From: Ananas comosus
Taxonomy: Eukaryota > Streptophyta > Magnoliopsida > Poales > Bromeliaceae
Assembly (NCBI RefSeq): GCF_001540865.1
Contig: NC_033628.1
Span: forward strand, 124,001-188,000
Reading direction: 5' to 3'
Length of the DNA: 64,000 nt
The notes beneath the pieces were generated by a model. It was not told the DNA's origin. It was given only the letters and a program-made list of their open reading frames with translations, and did no database searches. This document shows, piece after piece, positions 50,001 through 63,016 of the stretch (position 1 is the stretch's first letter; every line of letters starts with the position of its first letter). Position numbers and translations under genes: made by a program.

Positions 50001-51141
50001 CAACCAAACATATGGTAGATAAAAAAAGTTTAGATTAAACGTATTTCTTGCAGAAACCTGAAGGTGACACAAATTTCTAATAACATGAAAATTATATAAT
50101 TTAAAATTTATAATCTCCAAGTTTAAAACACGCCCGTAAAATTTTGGTCTACGACCTGCTGTTGAGGTGTGTTGATGGGAATGAGGCGTTGATTTTGATT
50201 AGATCGAATTAACACTACAATAGAAAACCATAGGCTGTATGTTATACAATAGAAATAAGCTCGATCGATCCCTTGTTTAATTCTCTAAGTGAAAAAAAAA
50301 AAAAAAAATCTCTTCAGATTATTAGTGTGTAACCAGTTTTGATTCATGGCAAAAGTTTTCTCTGCGCTATCACAGCCTATTTCAACTGTTACTATAGCGA
50401 CCGTATTTTACATCTCTTCCACAAAATTGAGACATGCTTTATAATGCACATGAGGAACGGCATCTAAATTATTATTCTTTAAGGAGGCATTTTGCAATTC
50501 TATCACATTCAAGACTATAAATTTGTAGACATCTTTTCATCTTCCTCATCACCTAACCATCACATTTCCTTTTTAAAAAAAAGTAGATAAGCCGAACAAA
50601 ATACTCATGCACGCAAATAGGCCCTTATAGTAGTCTTTGCAGATCTCGCGAGATAGGAAATGAGTTAGAGCCTCAACCAGAATAAGAAAGAATCATAGCA
50701 AAAGTGTTTTAGAAGCGCTGTATTAACTACACACAATCATTTAGGAAGTGCATCTACATAATTTTCTCTATCGTGGTGTCATATTCGGTATTCCACTTTA
50801 TCACCACAGGCACAATGCAAAACACAAAAGAGACTCCTCTTATTTGAATACCAGAAATGAAATATGACATATATAACACGAGAAATTTTACATAGAAAAG
50901 ACTCAAAACGGATTTCCACACGCATATAGCAATATGGACAGTGTACAGAGTTTCGCTTTCATAGTAACAACACAACTCATCATCTCTATCTTCTCCGTCA
51001 AGTGGTTTGCTGTACAATGATTACTGTCTTTAAACACTATGCGTCGTATCATCCGCTGAAGTCCTTTAACTAGCTTTATGGGCATACAAGAACTAAAATA
51101 TATAAAAGATATAGACAGATATATATTTCGAGCACAGCCGC
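47021..51141. other. intergenic; small repeats only
   Basis: Holds two tandem 42-bp units (48476-48559, GTGAGCCAAGTGTTCCTATG type), a GGTGAAATTGTCATGAGACC end of the MITE family seen at 13103 (about 48686), and a SINE-tail-like AATGAAATGGCAGGGAG ... (A)n at about 49085-49138. Right of that it is AT-rich with nothing recognised; the last few hundred bases include the 3' UTR of the ORMDL gene. Confidence 0.5.
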
Positions 51142-53487
51142 TTAATCGCCTGCATTTATTCCGAAAATACGAACCTTGTGCATGTTAGGTAATTTGGCGA
51201 CGACCAGCACAATCACTGCAAGGGTGTTTAGGAAAAGCATCGGATGCTGGTAGTCTGTTGTGTGTGAAGCAATCAAGTACCTGAAGGAAGAGAGAGAAAT
51301 TAGCCGCTGTAATTTGGTCCCCAATGCTCATGCAACATGGCATATACCACAAGCTAGTCACATGTTATTATGCCAGCTAAACTGATCAGATCAAGCTCAT
51401 TTTGATGATTCAAGATGGTGAAAGCAATTAATAGGACACTTCAAAAGAAAAAGAAAAATAAAAAAAGGTAAAAGAAATATATTAATATGTGTTCTGTTCT
51501 CTCTGCTCTATGGCAATTTCTGTTCAGATTGTGATATATCCCATATGGTATGTGCTTTTATAGAGAAGACCTCATATACAGGGCAGGATATTTCAAGGGA
51601 TTGCCCAAGGAAGAGCAGGATAGTATCACAATCAGAAACTCCTAAAGACACTCCTAATCTCTATGTATAAGCAAAAGTAATATCATCGAAGCATCTTCCA
51701 TAGGTTCTTCCAAAGCTAAAGATTGAAGGGCACCAAACAATCTATCACAAATTAACACTTGGGTTTGTATTAACCATAACACCCATTTCAATTGTTAAAA
51801 TCAGAGTAAGTAAGCTAATTATTCTCCATATCCACTAAGCATCCAACTTACAAAAAAATGTATATAATAATTAACATAATGTTTGATAAACTGCCATCAA
51901 TAAATCATGACCTACTACAAAGAAATAGCTTTGTTCAGACAATCATGCCAAGTATAGGTACAGTGTCAAGGAGTTGCATCTGCAAACCAAATATAAACCT
52001 AGGTGAACATATAAACAGAAAGAGGCAATTTCTTTTTACCAACTTATCACGTGTAAAGAGTTAACCCAAGGAATATGTGAGGGAGCAGATATTTTATAGA
52101 AATGTTGCACTTAGCCAGCATGAGAAAGAACACTTACAGAACGACAGGTACCACAGTCAGAAATTTCCTGTTACGAGTAAGCTGTTTGCCGTTGTCCATT
52201 TGCTCCCACCAAGTCAGTCTGTTGTAGATACCCTGATCATCAGCAAAAGGAGTTCCTTTCTTCCAATGAAAGAAGTGATAAGTGATCTGAAACACAAGAC
52301 TCCATCAGGATGGCCGCAGGTGTGATTAAGGAGGCGAAAGAGCAAAGAATGTCTATCAGCGAAGAACAATACAGCATGAAAGCAACCTTTCAGCTGGTTC
52401 TTAGATCTGTGTAGGAGTTAATAATACAGGCCAATATCCATCAGATTGCTCTGCACCGACAAAACTTCTGAAGAACATCTTTCATATGGGGCCTAACAGG
52501 CTTCACACATGACTCCTCAAGGGCACAAAAGTTGACACCAGATAAACAGCTAAAGGAAACTGATTGAATCTAGAGAAAAATGAAGCTGGAATCAAAGCTA
52601 CTGCTTATTGTCCTTAGATTTTTTTTTTTTTAAAGAGGTCTGGTTGCCTCACCTTGTAGCTTAATTCATCTTTCTATTGAATAAAGCAGTAGCACGCTAC
52701 CATTCTCTCAAAAAAGGGAATCAAAGCTACGGCACAGGGTTCCCCGAACTTGTTCTAACTCATCTATCTACAAATGCCCCGTAATTCTCACAAAGCACAT
52801 CAAGCGTTGAAACTATCAAATAAGAGATCTTACAGAGAAAAATCCCTAGGTAAAACTAAACTACAGATGATTGATTATACATGCATCAAATGATGAAATC
52901 ATGCAATGTGGAAAAGTATTGGCTACGCTTCTATTCCCTAATCTCACCAAACTACTCTGATTTTGGAGCACAGCATTTCCCAACATCAAGGGCTCATTCA
53001 TCTAATCATGAATGAATTTACAAATTAATGACTCAGCAAATAAAGGACCTTCTTTTATCTACCACACAAATCGAACAACCAAAGTCCCTTCATCCCCTAA
53101 TCAATTCCCTCAATCCGACCAGCTCCAACAACCAAATTCGAAAACAAGCACATAGATGCTAACCCTATCAAACCTACGTCAAATGGAAACATGGATTGAC
53201 AAAAACGCATCAAATTCATTATAAGAGAAGATCAAATTCGTCATCACCATCATCATCACAACAATGGAAACAAGAGAATCTAGGGCACGGAAGGGGAGTA
53301 CCGCGAAATGGCCGAGGTTGACGATGGTCCACGCCGTGCCGGGGGTGCATCCGAAGACCGAGAGGACGAGGAGCCAGGAGAAGAAGAGGATGAGGATGTA
53401 GGTGGTCCATACGCCAGGGTACATGAACCACTCCGTGTTCTTGTTCAAATCCGCGGGGGGCACCGCTTGTACGTAGAGCTTCGCCAT
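51142..53487 (-). CDS. ORM: ORMDL-family ER protein, regulator of sphingolipid synthesis
   Basis: Three exons: 53487-53302, 52286-52138 and 51280-51142, giving 157 aa, the usual length of plant ORMDL. The start is placed at [20 protein letters not shown]; an in-frame ATG 33 nt upstream is unlikely from family alignments. Exon 1 has the first membrane segments ([19 protein letters not shown]). Exon 2 has [20 protein letters not shown], then [20 protein letters not shown], the most conserved ORMDL signature. Exon 3 has [19 protein letters not shown], a last hydrophobic segment (VIVLVVAKL) and [15 protein letters not shown] at the end. ORM proteins bind serine palmitoyltransferase in the ER membrane and restrain sphingoid-base synthesis. 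No residue is missing. The intron between exons 1 and 2 contains a SINE-tail-like insert. Confidence 0.96.
52619..52717 (+). mobile_element. SINE-related fragment in ORMDL intron 1
   Basis: GCCTCACCTTGTAGCTTAAT then TCTATTGAATAAAGCAGTAG, CACGCTACC and CTCTCAAAAAA. It shares its 3' end with the main SINE family but has a different 5' part. A second copy lies at about 62570-62665. Confidence 0.6.
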
Positions 53488-56400
53488 GTCCCCTCCTTCC
53501 TTTACCCTTTTTCCCCCCACTTCCGCTTCTCAAATTGTGGTGAGAGATCGAGCTACGTAGGAATGGGGAGGTAGGGTTTTGGATTGGAATAAATAGGATC
53601 GAAAATGGCGAAATGGAGAGAGAGAGAGAGGGGTTAATTGGGGAAGAGATGGAACGAGGACGAAGAATCGTTCAATTTGTGCGACTTTTTTCGCCGTTTG
53701 TTAGGGATGCGACGGCTTTTATTACTAGCTTTTTGTTAATAAATAAAAGAAGCAATGTTAATTTTTTTTCCTTTTTTTTTTTTTATTAGAACTGGTGATT
53801 TATATATGTACATTAACACAATGTATGTTTAAAATTTAGTACTTAAAATCAAATTCCATACTAGGTCTTCGGATATTTGGGGTGTTTTTTATTCCACAGC
53901 TTTGGAATAGAAATGGTACAGAAAATAAAATAAAGGCAAAATAAATATGATACTCGACATTTCTACTAAGATAAACTAAAAATAAATCTAATCAAACTAA
54001 CAAAGTCATCATAGCTAAAGCTACAGTTTCTCTAGGATGTGCTATATATATATTTTTTTTTCATAGAAATTCAATCTTTAAGTTTGGTCCAATATTAATT
54101 CTATATCAATTTCCTTTTTTTAGAAAAAAATATCTCTATCATTTTATTCCTTAAAATTTTGCTTTTTTTGGAGCAATTATTAGTTATCGTAATATATGGA
54201 AATTTCAGAAATTGTAACAAGTGTAAATTATTGACTAGACTAGATCCTTACAACTTGGCTTCAACCCTTCCTGTGGGGAATTACAAGACCCAAAGTCATC
54301 GGTTATGTCCTTTTAATTAATTTCCCTCCAAGTTGGAAAGTCATTGGGTCAAACATTTCAAGCGTTGACTTACTTATCTCATATGTTTCGTTGACTTACC
54401 CCATGATAGACTCTTTTTAAAAAAGAAGAAAAAAAAATTATCACTAATTCCATTTGCACTTCCACAATTTTTACACTATTTTCGCAAGAGTAGATTTAAG
54501 TTAAAAAGATCGAGCAAATGCGAACCGTAGATCAGCTGCTCTCTACTCTATTCCTCTTTGGAATCATCATCATTCAGTAAACTTTTGCTGCTTTTCAAAA
54601 TTAAAATTTATATACATTGTAAGTCGCGATTTTTGAAAGTAGTGATGGAATCGAAAGCTATGCTCTATTGGATCCACAATTGGTATTAGCCTAATGAAGT
54701 TTCGGATCTAGGATTGTTCTACAGATCCGGTTAACCATTAAAGGATCTCCAAGCCCAATCAAATCCAATAAGGCCCATTGATCCATTCACTGATTTGGCC
54801 CAAGGTCCAATAAGGCTCACATCCTCATCCATATATAGATAACGATAAAAGGGACCAAGTTCGGAATTATTTTAAATTTTCAATTTTATCCAATGATATA
54901 ATGAATAACTAGCGATTATTATGCCAAAAATGGTTGCTATTTGTACTAGTTTGTTAAAAATTCACATATCAATTGTTTCATCTAAAATAACTAATAAATT
55001 TGAGAGGAAAAAAAAGTGTATATACCGGTGCAAATTTATAATCTTTTCTAGTTTGATGATTATATCCTTGAACCTTGTGGACCGAGAAATTCTGTTAAAA
55101 TTTCTGAACTAGTTTTTTGGGAAATAGATATATACACAGCATCTAGTTTTTGGTAAATTTAATTTACGGTGTTTTGAGAAAGTAAAGTTACAAGTGAATT
55201 TAATTTATAAAAAAGCTTAACAGCAAAATTAGCCATTTAAGGCCAAAAATGAATTCCCCCCCTCAACTTTATGTAACAAATATGCCCTAAAGAATTGTTT
55301 AGAAGCGAAAAGTTAGAGGGTAAGGAATATGTAAGTGTCGTGAACTCAATTTCGCTTCTTATCCCATCAAAACTGAAATGTCAATCTCCGTTTATTTGTA
55401 AGTGAGAGTTCCGATAATCTCGCAACTTTGATATTAAAACAAATACTGATATTATGTGTAACTTATTCAAAGTTTCGAGCTCAACTCCTAACTTTTAAAG
55501 TTTAGAAAACAAACAGGCCCTATATTATAAAGGGATAATTGTCTTTATATCCCTCAAAATTTTAAAAATATCTCATTTATCTCTTTTTTTTTTCTTTTCA
55601 ATATATTCCTCATATGTTTCTCTATTGTACCAAAATACTCCTACAGTTATCACCCGTTAAGTTAATTTGGATTAAACCTGAGTTAAATATCTACAACAGT
55701 TAAAAAAATTAAAATGTCACTTTCGCCCTTAATTTAAGGGCAAATAAAAAATATTGGTGATGGTAGAAAGGTATATTTAAAAAGATAAAAAAGTAAAATA
55801 TTTTTTGTGCCCCTAATTTAAGGGCAAATAAAAAAAATCGGTGCGGGTAGTCGTGGAAGGGTATATTTGAAGAGTAATGAATGGCTCAGATTTAGTACCT
55901 TTAAAATTGTGACCTGCAATAGCAGGTCACGATTACTAGGTACCTCAAAAAAAAATATTTTTGTCTTTTAATACATTGGCAATTTAGTCATTTTACATTT
56001 ACTATATTTTCAAAATTTTTATTTTTTCTTTGTTTCCTTTTTCTCTCTCTATCTTTTCTTTCATAATTTGACATTTCATATAGAAAAAATTTCAAATGAT
56101 TTGACAATATGATCATTGAATTTAAACATTAAATAGTAATATGAAATTCCTCTAATTTAAATTTCACTTTTAAATTTAAAATTTAATATTATATTCAAAT
56201 TTATATTTTAAAAATTTAAGTTTCATATAAATACTTTGAAATATGGTAAACAGAAATAATTGTTTGAATTCTAGTCTTCTGGTTTAGGTTTGGTTTTGGG
56301 TTTCGAAAAATTGGTCAGTTTTGAATTTGGATATGGATTTTTGAAATCCGTCGAGTTCGGAAATAAGTTTTGTGATTGTTAGTCAGATTCGAATTCAAAT

Positions 56401-59400
56401 TCCTAACTATTTTTTTTCTCACCAATAATTCTAATCTTTTTAATTTATATGTTTAAAATTATATTTAAAATATTTATTAGCTCTAACAGTTAAATTATCA
56501 TTCTGTTTAAAATATTTATTATCTTTACCGGTTCCAAATTGTTCTTAATGTTATTCGGTTCAATAGGTTAAAATCAGATTCTTGATAGAATAGGTCAAAG
56601 TCTGATCAGTCAAATCAATCGGTTCAATCTAGTTTTTAAATCATTGAATTTAAAATTTAAATAGTAATATGAAATTCCTCTAGAGAAATCTAGTTGTAGA
56701 AATCTTACTCTCTAAGTTTTTTATGCATTACGTTTTAAACTGGTGCGAATAAACTGTATTTTAAATCTTGGTAGAAATTTAGTTTTTAAATAGTAATATG
56801 AAATTCCTCTAATTTAAATTTCGCTTTTAAATTTTAAGTATTTAATTTTTAAAATTTAAATTCATCGTATTTAGAAATAAAACTATTTCTAAAATTTCTA
56901 TAATTTTAATTAATGCATAATTTGAGAAACACTAAAACATTTAAAATAGATTCCTAAATTAATGCCTAATAATTGCATAAATTTGGTTAATCAATTAATT
57001 TTCTAAATTAGTGCTAATTAATGCATAAATTTAGGATCTCAATTAAAAGTTTCTTTAAATATTATATTATTTAATTACCAAACTAACCTTGAATAAAATA
57101 ATCCTTTTACCTACTAAGTATTAAAGTTATATTTTTACCCTCTATTAATCAACGGTTAAGATATTTTTTATTTTTTTTTTAAAAAAATACCGAATCATTG
57201 AGAAAGGATAAAATAATAATTTTATAAAGATAAAAATGTTCATTAACAGATTTTAACTCTATGATAAATAGATTAGAACGTAAGAAGGATATTTTCAATA
57301 TTAGCATTCTAAGAGGGGTAAATCAGAAAGTCAAAAATTTTTCGGTAATACATAAGCAATTGTCCATATTATAAAATATCTGCTACGTATTGCACGACAG
57401 ATTATATATATATATTATATTATATTATATTATATTATATTATAATATTTGTGGCCTAAAATATCACTGGGCCTAAGGGATTGGTTTGGATGATGACGCA
57501 TTAACCAACATCTGTAATGCTCCAGGGACATCTTCGTACGTGTCCAAAATGGAGGCCTCATCACCATGGTCACAACTTACGTTTAAAGTATTGTTACTGA
57601 GCTACGCGTGCTACCTCCACCTAATTTGGGAACCACTTTGACAAGGCAAACCAAAAATAGGTCCACATCAACAACCGTAAAAATCATTCCATATACACCG
57701 CACCGTATGCACCAAAGTGACCATCTCCGGAGCAGTATTTGATTACATGTAATTATAACTGTACTGTAATATTTTAATTATATATAAATTTAAATTTGAT
57801 ATCTAATATAATATATTTAAAATTTTTTGTTAGAATTGAAACCGCACGAGAAGATCAACTGCATCAAAAAATAAGCTTACCTTCCTATTTAGTATTTAAA
57901 CACAATATTTTTATCTTGTATATTGGAAGTGCTCTGCCATCTTATATATATAATTAAAGTAAAATTCTCAATTATGTGCAACTAAATAAATTATTTTATA
58001 GTTGTAATATATTCTATAATATTCAACCAAATAAGATACATATAGTTGTAATTACTATATTGTAAAATGAATATATTGCAAATCATACTGTATTTCTAAT
58101 TCTAATCATATCTAATCAAATAGTTTCTAAATTTAGATATACACTATCTAACAAATTTTATGACGTTTGAAGCACTATATTTATAGCACTTTTAAATTTT
58201 ATAAAGTTTTTATAATTTTTTATACACAAATTATTTAAATAAAGGAGATTATACATATCATAGTATTTAGATTTAGAGAATTTAAAATTTGTGGCTACGA
58301 GCGGGTGCATACGCTTCGGTGCATGTAACAATTTCGAAAGGCTTCATGGGCTAGTAGGTAGCTTGATAGGTGGAGTACATGCTAATACGGAAGTGAGCAT
58401 GTCAATGTCTCAGCTTGACTTGATAAGCAATTCCTAGCAATGTCAAAAAGATCCGCAAGTGCTCCTCTTTTTTGATGTTCTCCATGAATTTAGGTATGAT
58501 GACCCAATTCAACTGTACAATGAAAGGGTTACAGAAAAAGAGAAATGGGGCATTTGAAACATCTTATAATCTCAATATTTTTTGATTTATTCGAAACGAT
58601 TAATGTCATACGAGTTCATGAAAAAATAATAAATTATAAATGTATTTCTATAAAGTTTAATTTTTATATATTGTTTATGTAAAAATTTTAATGTTTTCAA
58701 ATATATTCTTACCGTTAGAATCCGTTAAAAAATTTTAATTAACCATAAGTTAAATTTTTAACTCTCGTTAATTTATGAGATAATTTAACATTTTTGTTCT
58801 TTTTATATTACACTATTGTAGCTTTTGGAAGGATATTTTCGTGATGGCAAAATTAATATTTTAATTAAAATATAAATGGTTTTATACTGGTAACAAATCA
58901 GAGGGACATATTTGAAAATATTAAAATTTTTGTAGGAATAACATATAAAAGTTGAACTTTATAGAAACATATTTGCAATTCACTCTACCCCAGGGACGGA
59001 GCTATTAAGGGGCCACAATGGCTATGGCCCCCCCTAAATTTTTCAAAATCATATAAAAGCCCTTTATAATAAAAATTAAAATATTATAAATTTTAATTTT
59101 AGAGGGCCAAATTAATTTTTTTTAAAAAATTTGTGTCTCAATTTTTTTTTCAAATTTCTTCGTCCTTTTCCTTCAACTATTACAGTCTTGTTTCTTTTTG
59201 AGTATATTGTCGTGATCAGTGAATCTGACAAATTTTTTTTCTTATTATCTGAGATCGAATTTTTTTCCTATCAAATTTAAATTTCTGGCTTCGTCCCTGC
59301 TCTACCCTATTCGAAAATACGATATGAGATAGACCAAAAGAGTAATTAATTGATTAAAATGAATATCATATTTAAGTTTTAAATTATTTTCAAAAATGTA

Positions 59401-59480
59401 TAAAGTACAGATCATAAACTTTTTAAGATACAATAACTAAATTTCTAATTTTTGATTGGACAATTTTTTTTATACAAAAC
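53488..59480. other. intergenic, AT-rich
   Basis: Immediately upstream of the ORMDL gene is its probable promoter/leader (GA-rich). The rest has no supported gene. Small features are a perfect 9-bp hairpin with a 4-nt loop at 55909-55930, a TATAT pentanucleotide repeat at about 57405-57445, and scattered repeats of an ATATGAAATTCCTCT motif (about 56140, 56665, 56795). Confidence 0.5.
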
Positions 59481-60157
59481 ATATTAATAGTACCAAGTCA
59501 TCAGTGCGATTAGATTTTTGGTCATTGAATGAAAAGATGTTCTGTAACGACCCAGCCCACTAGCAACAATAACTCGTTGGGCCCAACAACCGGCCCAAAA
59601 TGCTTAAGCCCAGTTATTATTACTACTGTCTAAATCTCTTATAAACCCAATGACAACTCCTTTCCCATCCGATGTGGGACTATTGGGGTGTCATAGACTC
59701 CTCCCGTTAAGGCCCTGACGTCCTCGTCAATCCAATCACACACACAGTGCAAGATCACCAGGCGATGTGAGACTCGTCTCGCTAGCCCGTCATCCAGACC
59801 CTGGCTCAGCCGAGACTCGCCACACATGTCCAACTGGTGAACCGGCTCTGATACCAAATGCAACGACCCAGCCCACTAGCAATAATAACTCATTGGGCCC
59901 AGCCAACAGCCCAAAATGCTTAAGCCCAGTTATTATTACTAGTGTCTAAATCTCTTATAAACCCAATAACAACTCCTTTCCCATCCGATGTGGGACTATT
60001 GGGGTGTCACATGTTCGGTTAGGATGATAGCGATCCATTAAGATTGAGTGAGTAGTTTGTTGAATAGTATGATCTAATAGGTAAAAATGGTTAATGGAGT
60101 AGATCTAATGACAGAAAACTTTTAGCGCCAAGCTCTTGGTGCTATTAATAGTGTTGT
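59481..60157. mobile_element. short-type TA MITE split by a TRIM insertion
   Basis: The left remnant ATTAATAGTACCAAGTCATC and the right remnant GCTCTTGGTGCTATTAATAG are the inverted ends of the same family as copies 1 and 5 in the 30-32 kb cluster. The interior (GGTCATTGAATGAAA, TAGATCTAATGACAG) also matches. The TRIM sits in the middle. Confidence 0.72.
59543..60011 (-). mobile_element. TRIM retrotransposon, complete, 469 bp
   Basis: Two LTRs of 153 bp (59543-59695 and 59859-60011) each start TG and end CA or a one-base variant. The target duplication TGTTC is present at 59538-59542 and 60012-60016. Next to the right LTR, GGCTCTGATACCA (59844-59856) is the reverse complement of TGGTATCAGAGCC, the initiator-Met tRNA primer-binding site, so the element runs on the minus strand. 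Beside the other LTR, the minus-strand GGGAGGAG is a fitting polypurine tract. The 163-bp interior has no coding capacity, which defines a terminal-repeat retrotransposon in miniature. The LTRs differ at a handful of sites. Confidence 0.92.
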
Positions 60158-60160
60158 CAT

Positions 60161-60717
60161 TATTACAACAAAAAAGGTGTATAGTGACACTTTTACAACA
60201 AAAAATGTGTATAGCGATACTTTTAAATGTCGGTACAGGTCAAATAGAGTGCTGCTGGTTAAATTACCAATACTTTTTAAAAGTGTTGCTATATGTAGGG
60301 TTACTATAGATAGAGTCGTCTTAATATTTGGTACTCACTCTTCCAGCGACCTGTGGCTGAGGGATACGTGACGATTGTAGCCCTCTACGGTCCCTATAAG
60401 ATTCTCGTGGCCGAACTCCAGTCGCCGGAACCCTAGCTCTCGTCGGCTGCAAATGCGGAGGAGGAGAAGGGGAGATGGTGATCAATTTTTTTTTTCCTTT
60501 TTTATTTGTAATCAAGCCGAGTGGGCTGGTTGTAGTTGGTTGAGTAGAGAAATTTTTTATTTTTGATTTGATTGGGCTTTAAATTTTGGTCTTAATAGAT
60601 TTTTTAAAAAAGTTTAGGCATAAATGGGATACATATATAAAAGTGTCTCAAAAATATAGCCCTATAATTTTCTCAAAAAAAAAAAAAATATCCCTATAAT
60701 CTAATTCTCTTGTAGTG
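60161..60717. mobile_element. non-autonomous CACTA-like transposon
   Basis: The right end reads CTCTTGTAGTG, the reverse complement of CACTACAAGAG, a CACTA terminus. The left end TATTACAACAAAAAAGG looks like a CACTACAA end with two changes. CAT flanks both ends (60158-60160 and 60718-60720), the 3-bp duplication expected. Short repeats of TGTATAGYGAYACTTTTA lie under the left end. A GC-rich stretch at about 60340-60480 is unlike the ends and may be captured host sequence. There is no transposase. Confidence 0.62.
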
Positions 60718-60720
60718 CAT

Positions 60721-61390
60721 GTGGTGTGTCCACATTGGCCCGTTCAAATTCAACACGAGCCATATTAGATGTGGATTAGAATTTATCATAATATATTAAG
60801 AATAATAATGGATTATACGTTTCTTATTAGTTAAAAATATATCTCTTGTCATATATTTATTATATCTTAATAGATATTTTAATCATAACCTCGATGTGAA
60901 GTTGTGTTATGATAATCTAAAAATATGAACTATTTCTCTCGGATTTTATACCTAAACAAATCTATAGAGATTTCTTTCTTTTAGAAATATCCACCTACGT
61001 TTCTAGGGTTTTGACGTGTGGCATAGCATTAGATCCGCAACACACGTGAAAAATCTAAAAGTTACATAAAAGATCCCGAAGGCAACTAGAAAAGTTTGAT
61101 CCAAAAAGACTAATAAAATAAATAATCTGATCTGTTTTTAATTTTCAAATACGTTGACTATTTAATTTGCAGATTTTTACTATTCTCCAATTCTAGATAC
61201 GTTGGTCGGGTAATTTTGGTGTTGTGACTACTTATCCAGTTTCCACAATTGGCGGTGGGTGTCAATTACGTGGCCAAGATGGAAACAAATCGTAGCCACT
61301 ACGGAGGAGCCCACTAACTATGGAATGCTCTGGTATTAGTTTTAAGATTTGCATCAAATCATATACTTTCCTTCTATTTTTTTTTTTTTT
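60721..61390. other. intergenic, AT-rich
   Basis: Nothing coding or repetitive was recognised with confidence. Confidence 0.45.
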
Positions 61391-61394
61391 GGAA

Positions 61395-61686
61395 AACTTC
61401 AAAAACCCCCCCTGTGGTTTCGTCCATTCTCACTTTGCTACCCTGTGGTTTAAAACGTATCAATTTACCCCCCTGTGGTTTTATTTTTATCTTTTCGGAA
61501 GCTTTTTCGTTAATATTTCGTTAAATTATATACAAAAAACTTCAGATAACCATCTATATTTATCGAATAGTCACTTTAGTATTCTTTAATTTTAACTGTC
61601 ACTGATTTTAAAAAAAAATAATAATAAAATTGATAACAAAAAGATAAAAACGAAACCACAGGGGGGCAAAATGATACGTTTTAAAC
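61395..61686. mobile_element. foldback MITE truncated at an N
   Basis: The left arm has CCCCCCTGTGGTTTCG, CCCTGTGGTTTAAAACGTAT and CCCCCTGTGGTTTT. The right arm has AAACGAAACCACAGGGGGGC and ATACGTTTTAAAC, then stops at the N (61687). The arms are inverted repeats, but the last 50-70 bp of the right arm are absent. Confidence 0.68.
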
Positions 61687-62051
61687 NTCTACTCTTTTTT
61701 TTATTTTTATGTGATACGTGTATATAGAAATAGTCAAATCATGTACGTACGTAATGTGCGTTCAAATATCGGTACGGGCGCACTGGATGAACCCCAAATT
61801 ACGGGTCTTGTGTCTGATTACGTCGTCGTCGAACCACATCTTGACGTGTCCCAGCGATGTCAACCAATTAGAAACCTGAGCGTACTTAAATTTAGATCAC
61901 ATTTTACTTATTTATTAACAAGTTAAACGTGAACTCCCTCGCGAACAATAAATTAAAATATTAATTTTATTATGTAATAAAAAATTAAAAAATATTAAAA
62001 AATTAAAATTTTAATTAAATAATTAAAATTTACAAGATATAAGTCTCTTTA

Positions 62052-62113
62052 CAAAATGAAATAAACGAAGCGAGTAGCGTGCTACCTATCTCTCTCAAAA
62101 TAAAAAAAAAAAA
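62052..62113 (+). mobile_element. 5'-truncated SINE
   Basis: Only the 3' third remains: AAATGAAATAAACGAAGCGA, GTAGCGTGCTACC, TATCTCTCTC and poly(A). Confidence 0.75.
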
Positions 62114-62564
62114 ATCCAAATAGCACCATAGTATTGATCTAATGACTAATGGTGATTAAGATGATTGATATATATATATAGAGCTGATCCCGGCTTGATT
62201 TAGCTTGTTCGGTTGGTTTATTAAATAAGTAATAGATCTAAAATTCATTTCGAGTTGAGCACGAACTGACTCACGTACAATGAACTAGATTGTCAGCCGT
62301 ACGTATCAATACTCTAATATTGGTCACTCCGTCCTAAACAAATATTTTGTCAAAAACATGTTAGTGGATCATTTGGGAGATAAGGAACGAACGATATTTA
62401 GAAATGTTCCGCCGAACTCCCTACTAGCTGTCTAGAAGCTGAAACAATTGACGAAGCTTTGGGAATACCTTCTTCCCGCTAATCGAGTTATTCGCAAGTG
62501 TAGACTTCCCAACATTGACCCCTTTTCTTTTTCTTTTTTTCGCTTAGCTCTCCCCCTCTCAAGG

Positions 62565-62668
62565 CTTCGGCTGTCTCACCTCTATAGCCTAATTCATATT
62601 TTCTATAAATGAAGCATATAGCACGCTATCTTCTTCTCAAAAAAAAAAAAAAAAAAAAAAAAAAANAA
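62565..62668 (+). mobile_element. SINE-related fragment ending in poly(A) with an N
   Basis: GGCTGTCTCACCTCTATAGC, CCTAATTCATATTTTC, GAAGCATATAGCACGCTATC and about 27 A with an N at 62666. Same subfamily as the insert in the ORMDL intron. Confidence 0.6.
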
Positions 62669-63016
62669 TAACATTGTTTTTCACAATATTTTTATACAAA
62701 TTTATCACATTATTTTTAATTAGATTTTTTATTATTTTACATAATTCAATACATAAAATTAATCTGATGTAGACACTACTGAAGAGCAAACACATTCTCC
62801 TACTACTCTAGAAAGATGATCGACAAATAAGTGTCACCTCTCCCCCTACCCTTATATATATAAGAGTCACCTCTCGCTCCATTACAAGACAAATTACTTG
62901 TATAACTCACTGGCACGTCCACTGCACCACTCTGTTCAGTACAAGAGGGTCCAATCTCGCTCCCACCGGATCCACCGTACTTCGTTTTACGATCACTGCA
63001 GAGGCGACTGCGCCCC

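Noticed and set aside
60321..60515. Possible short protein in the GC-rich CACTA interior
   Set aside because: No conserved motif; better explained as part of, or cargo in, the transposon.
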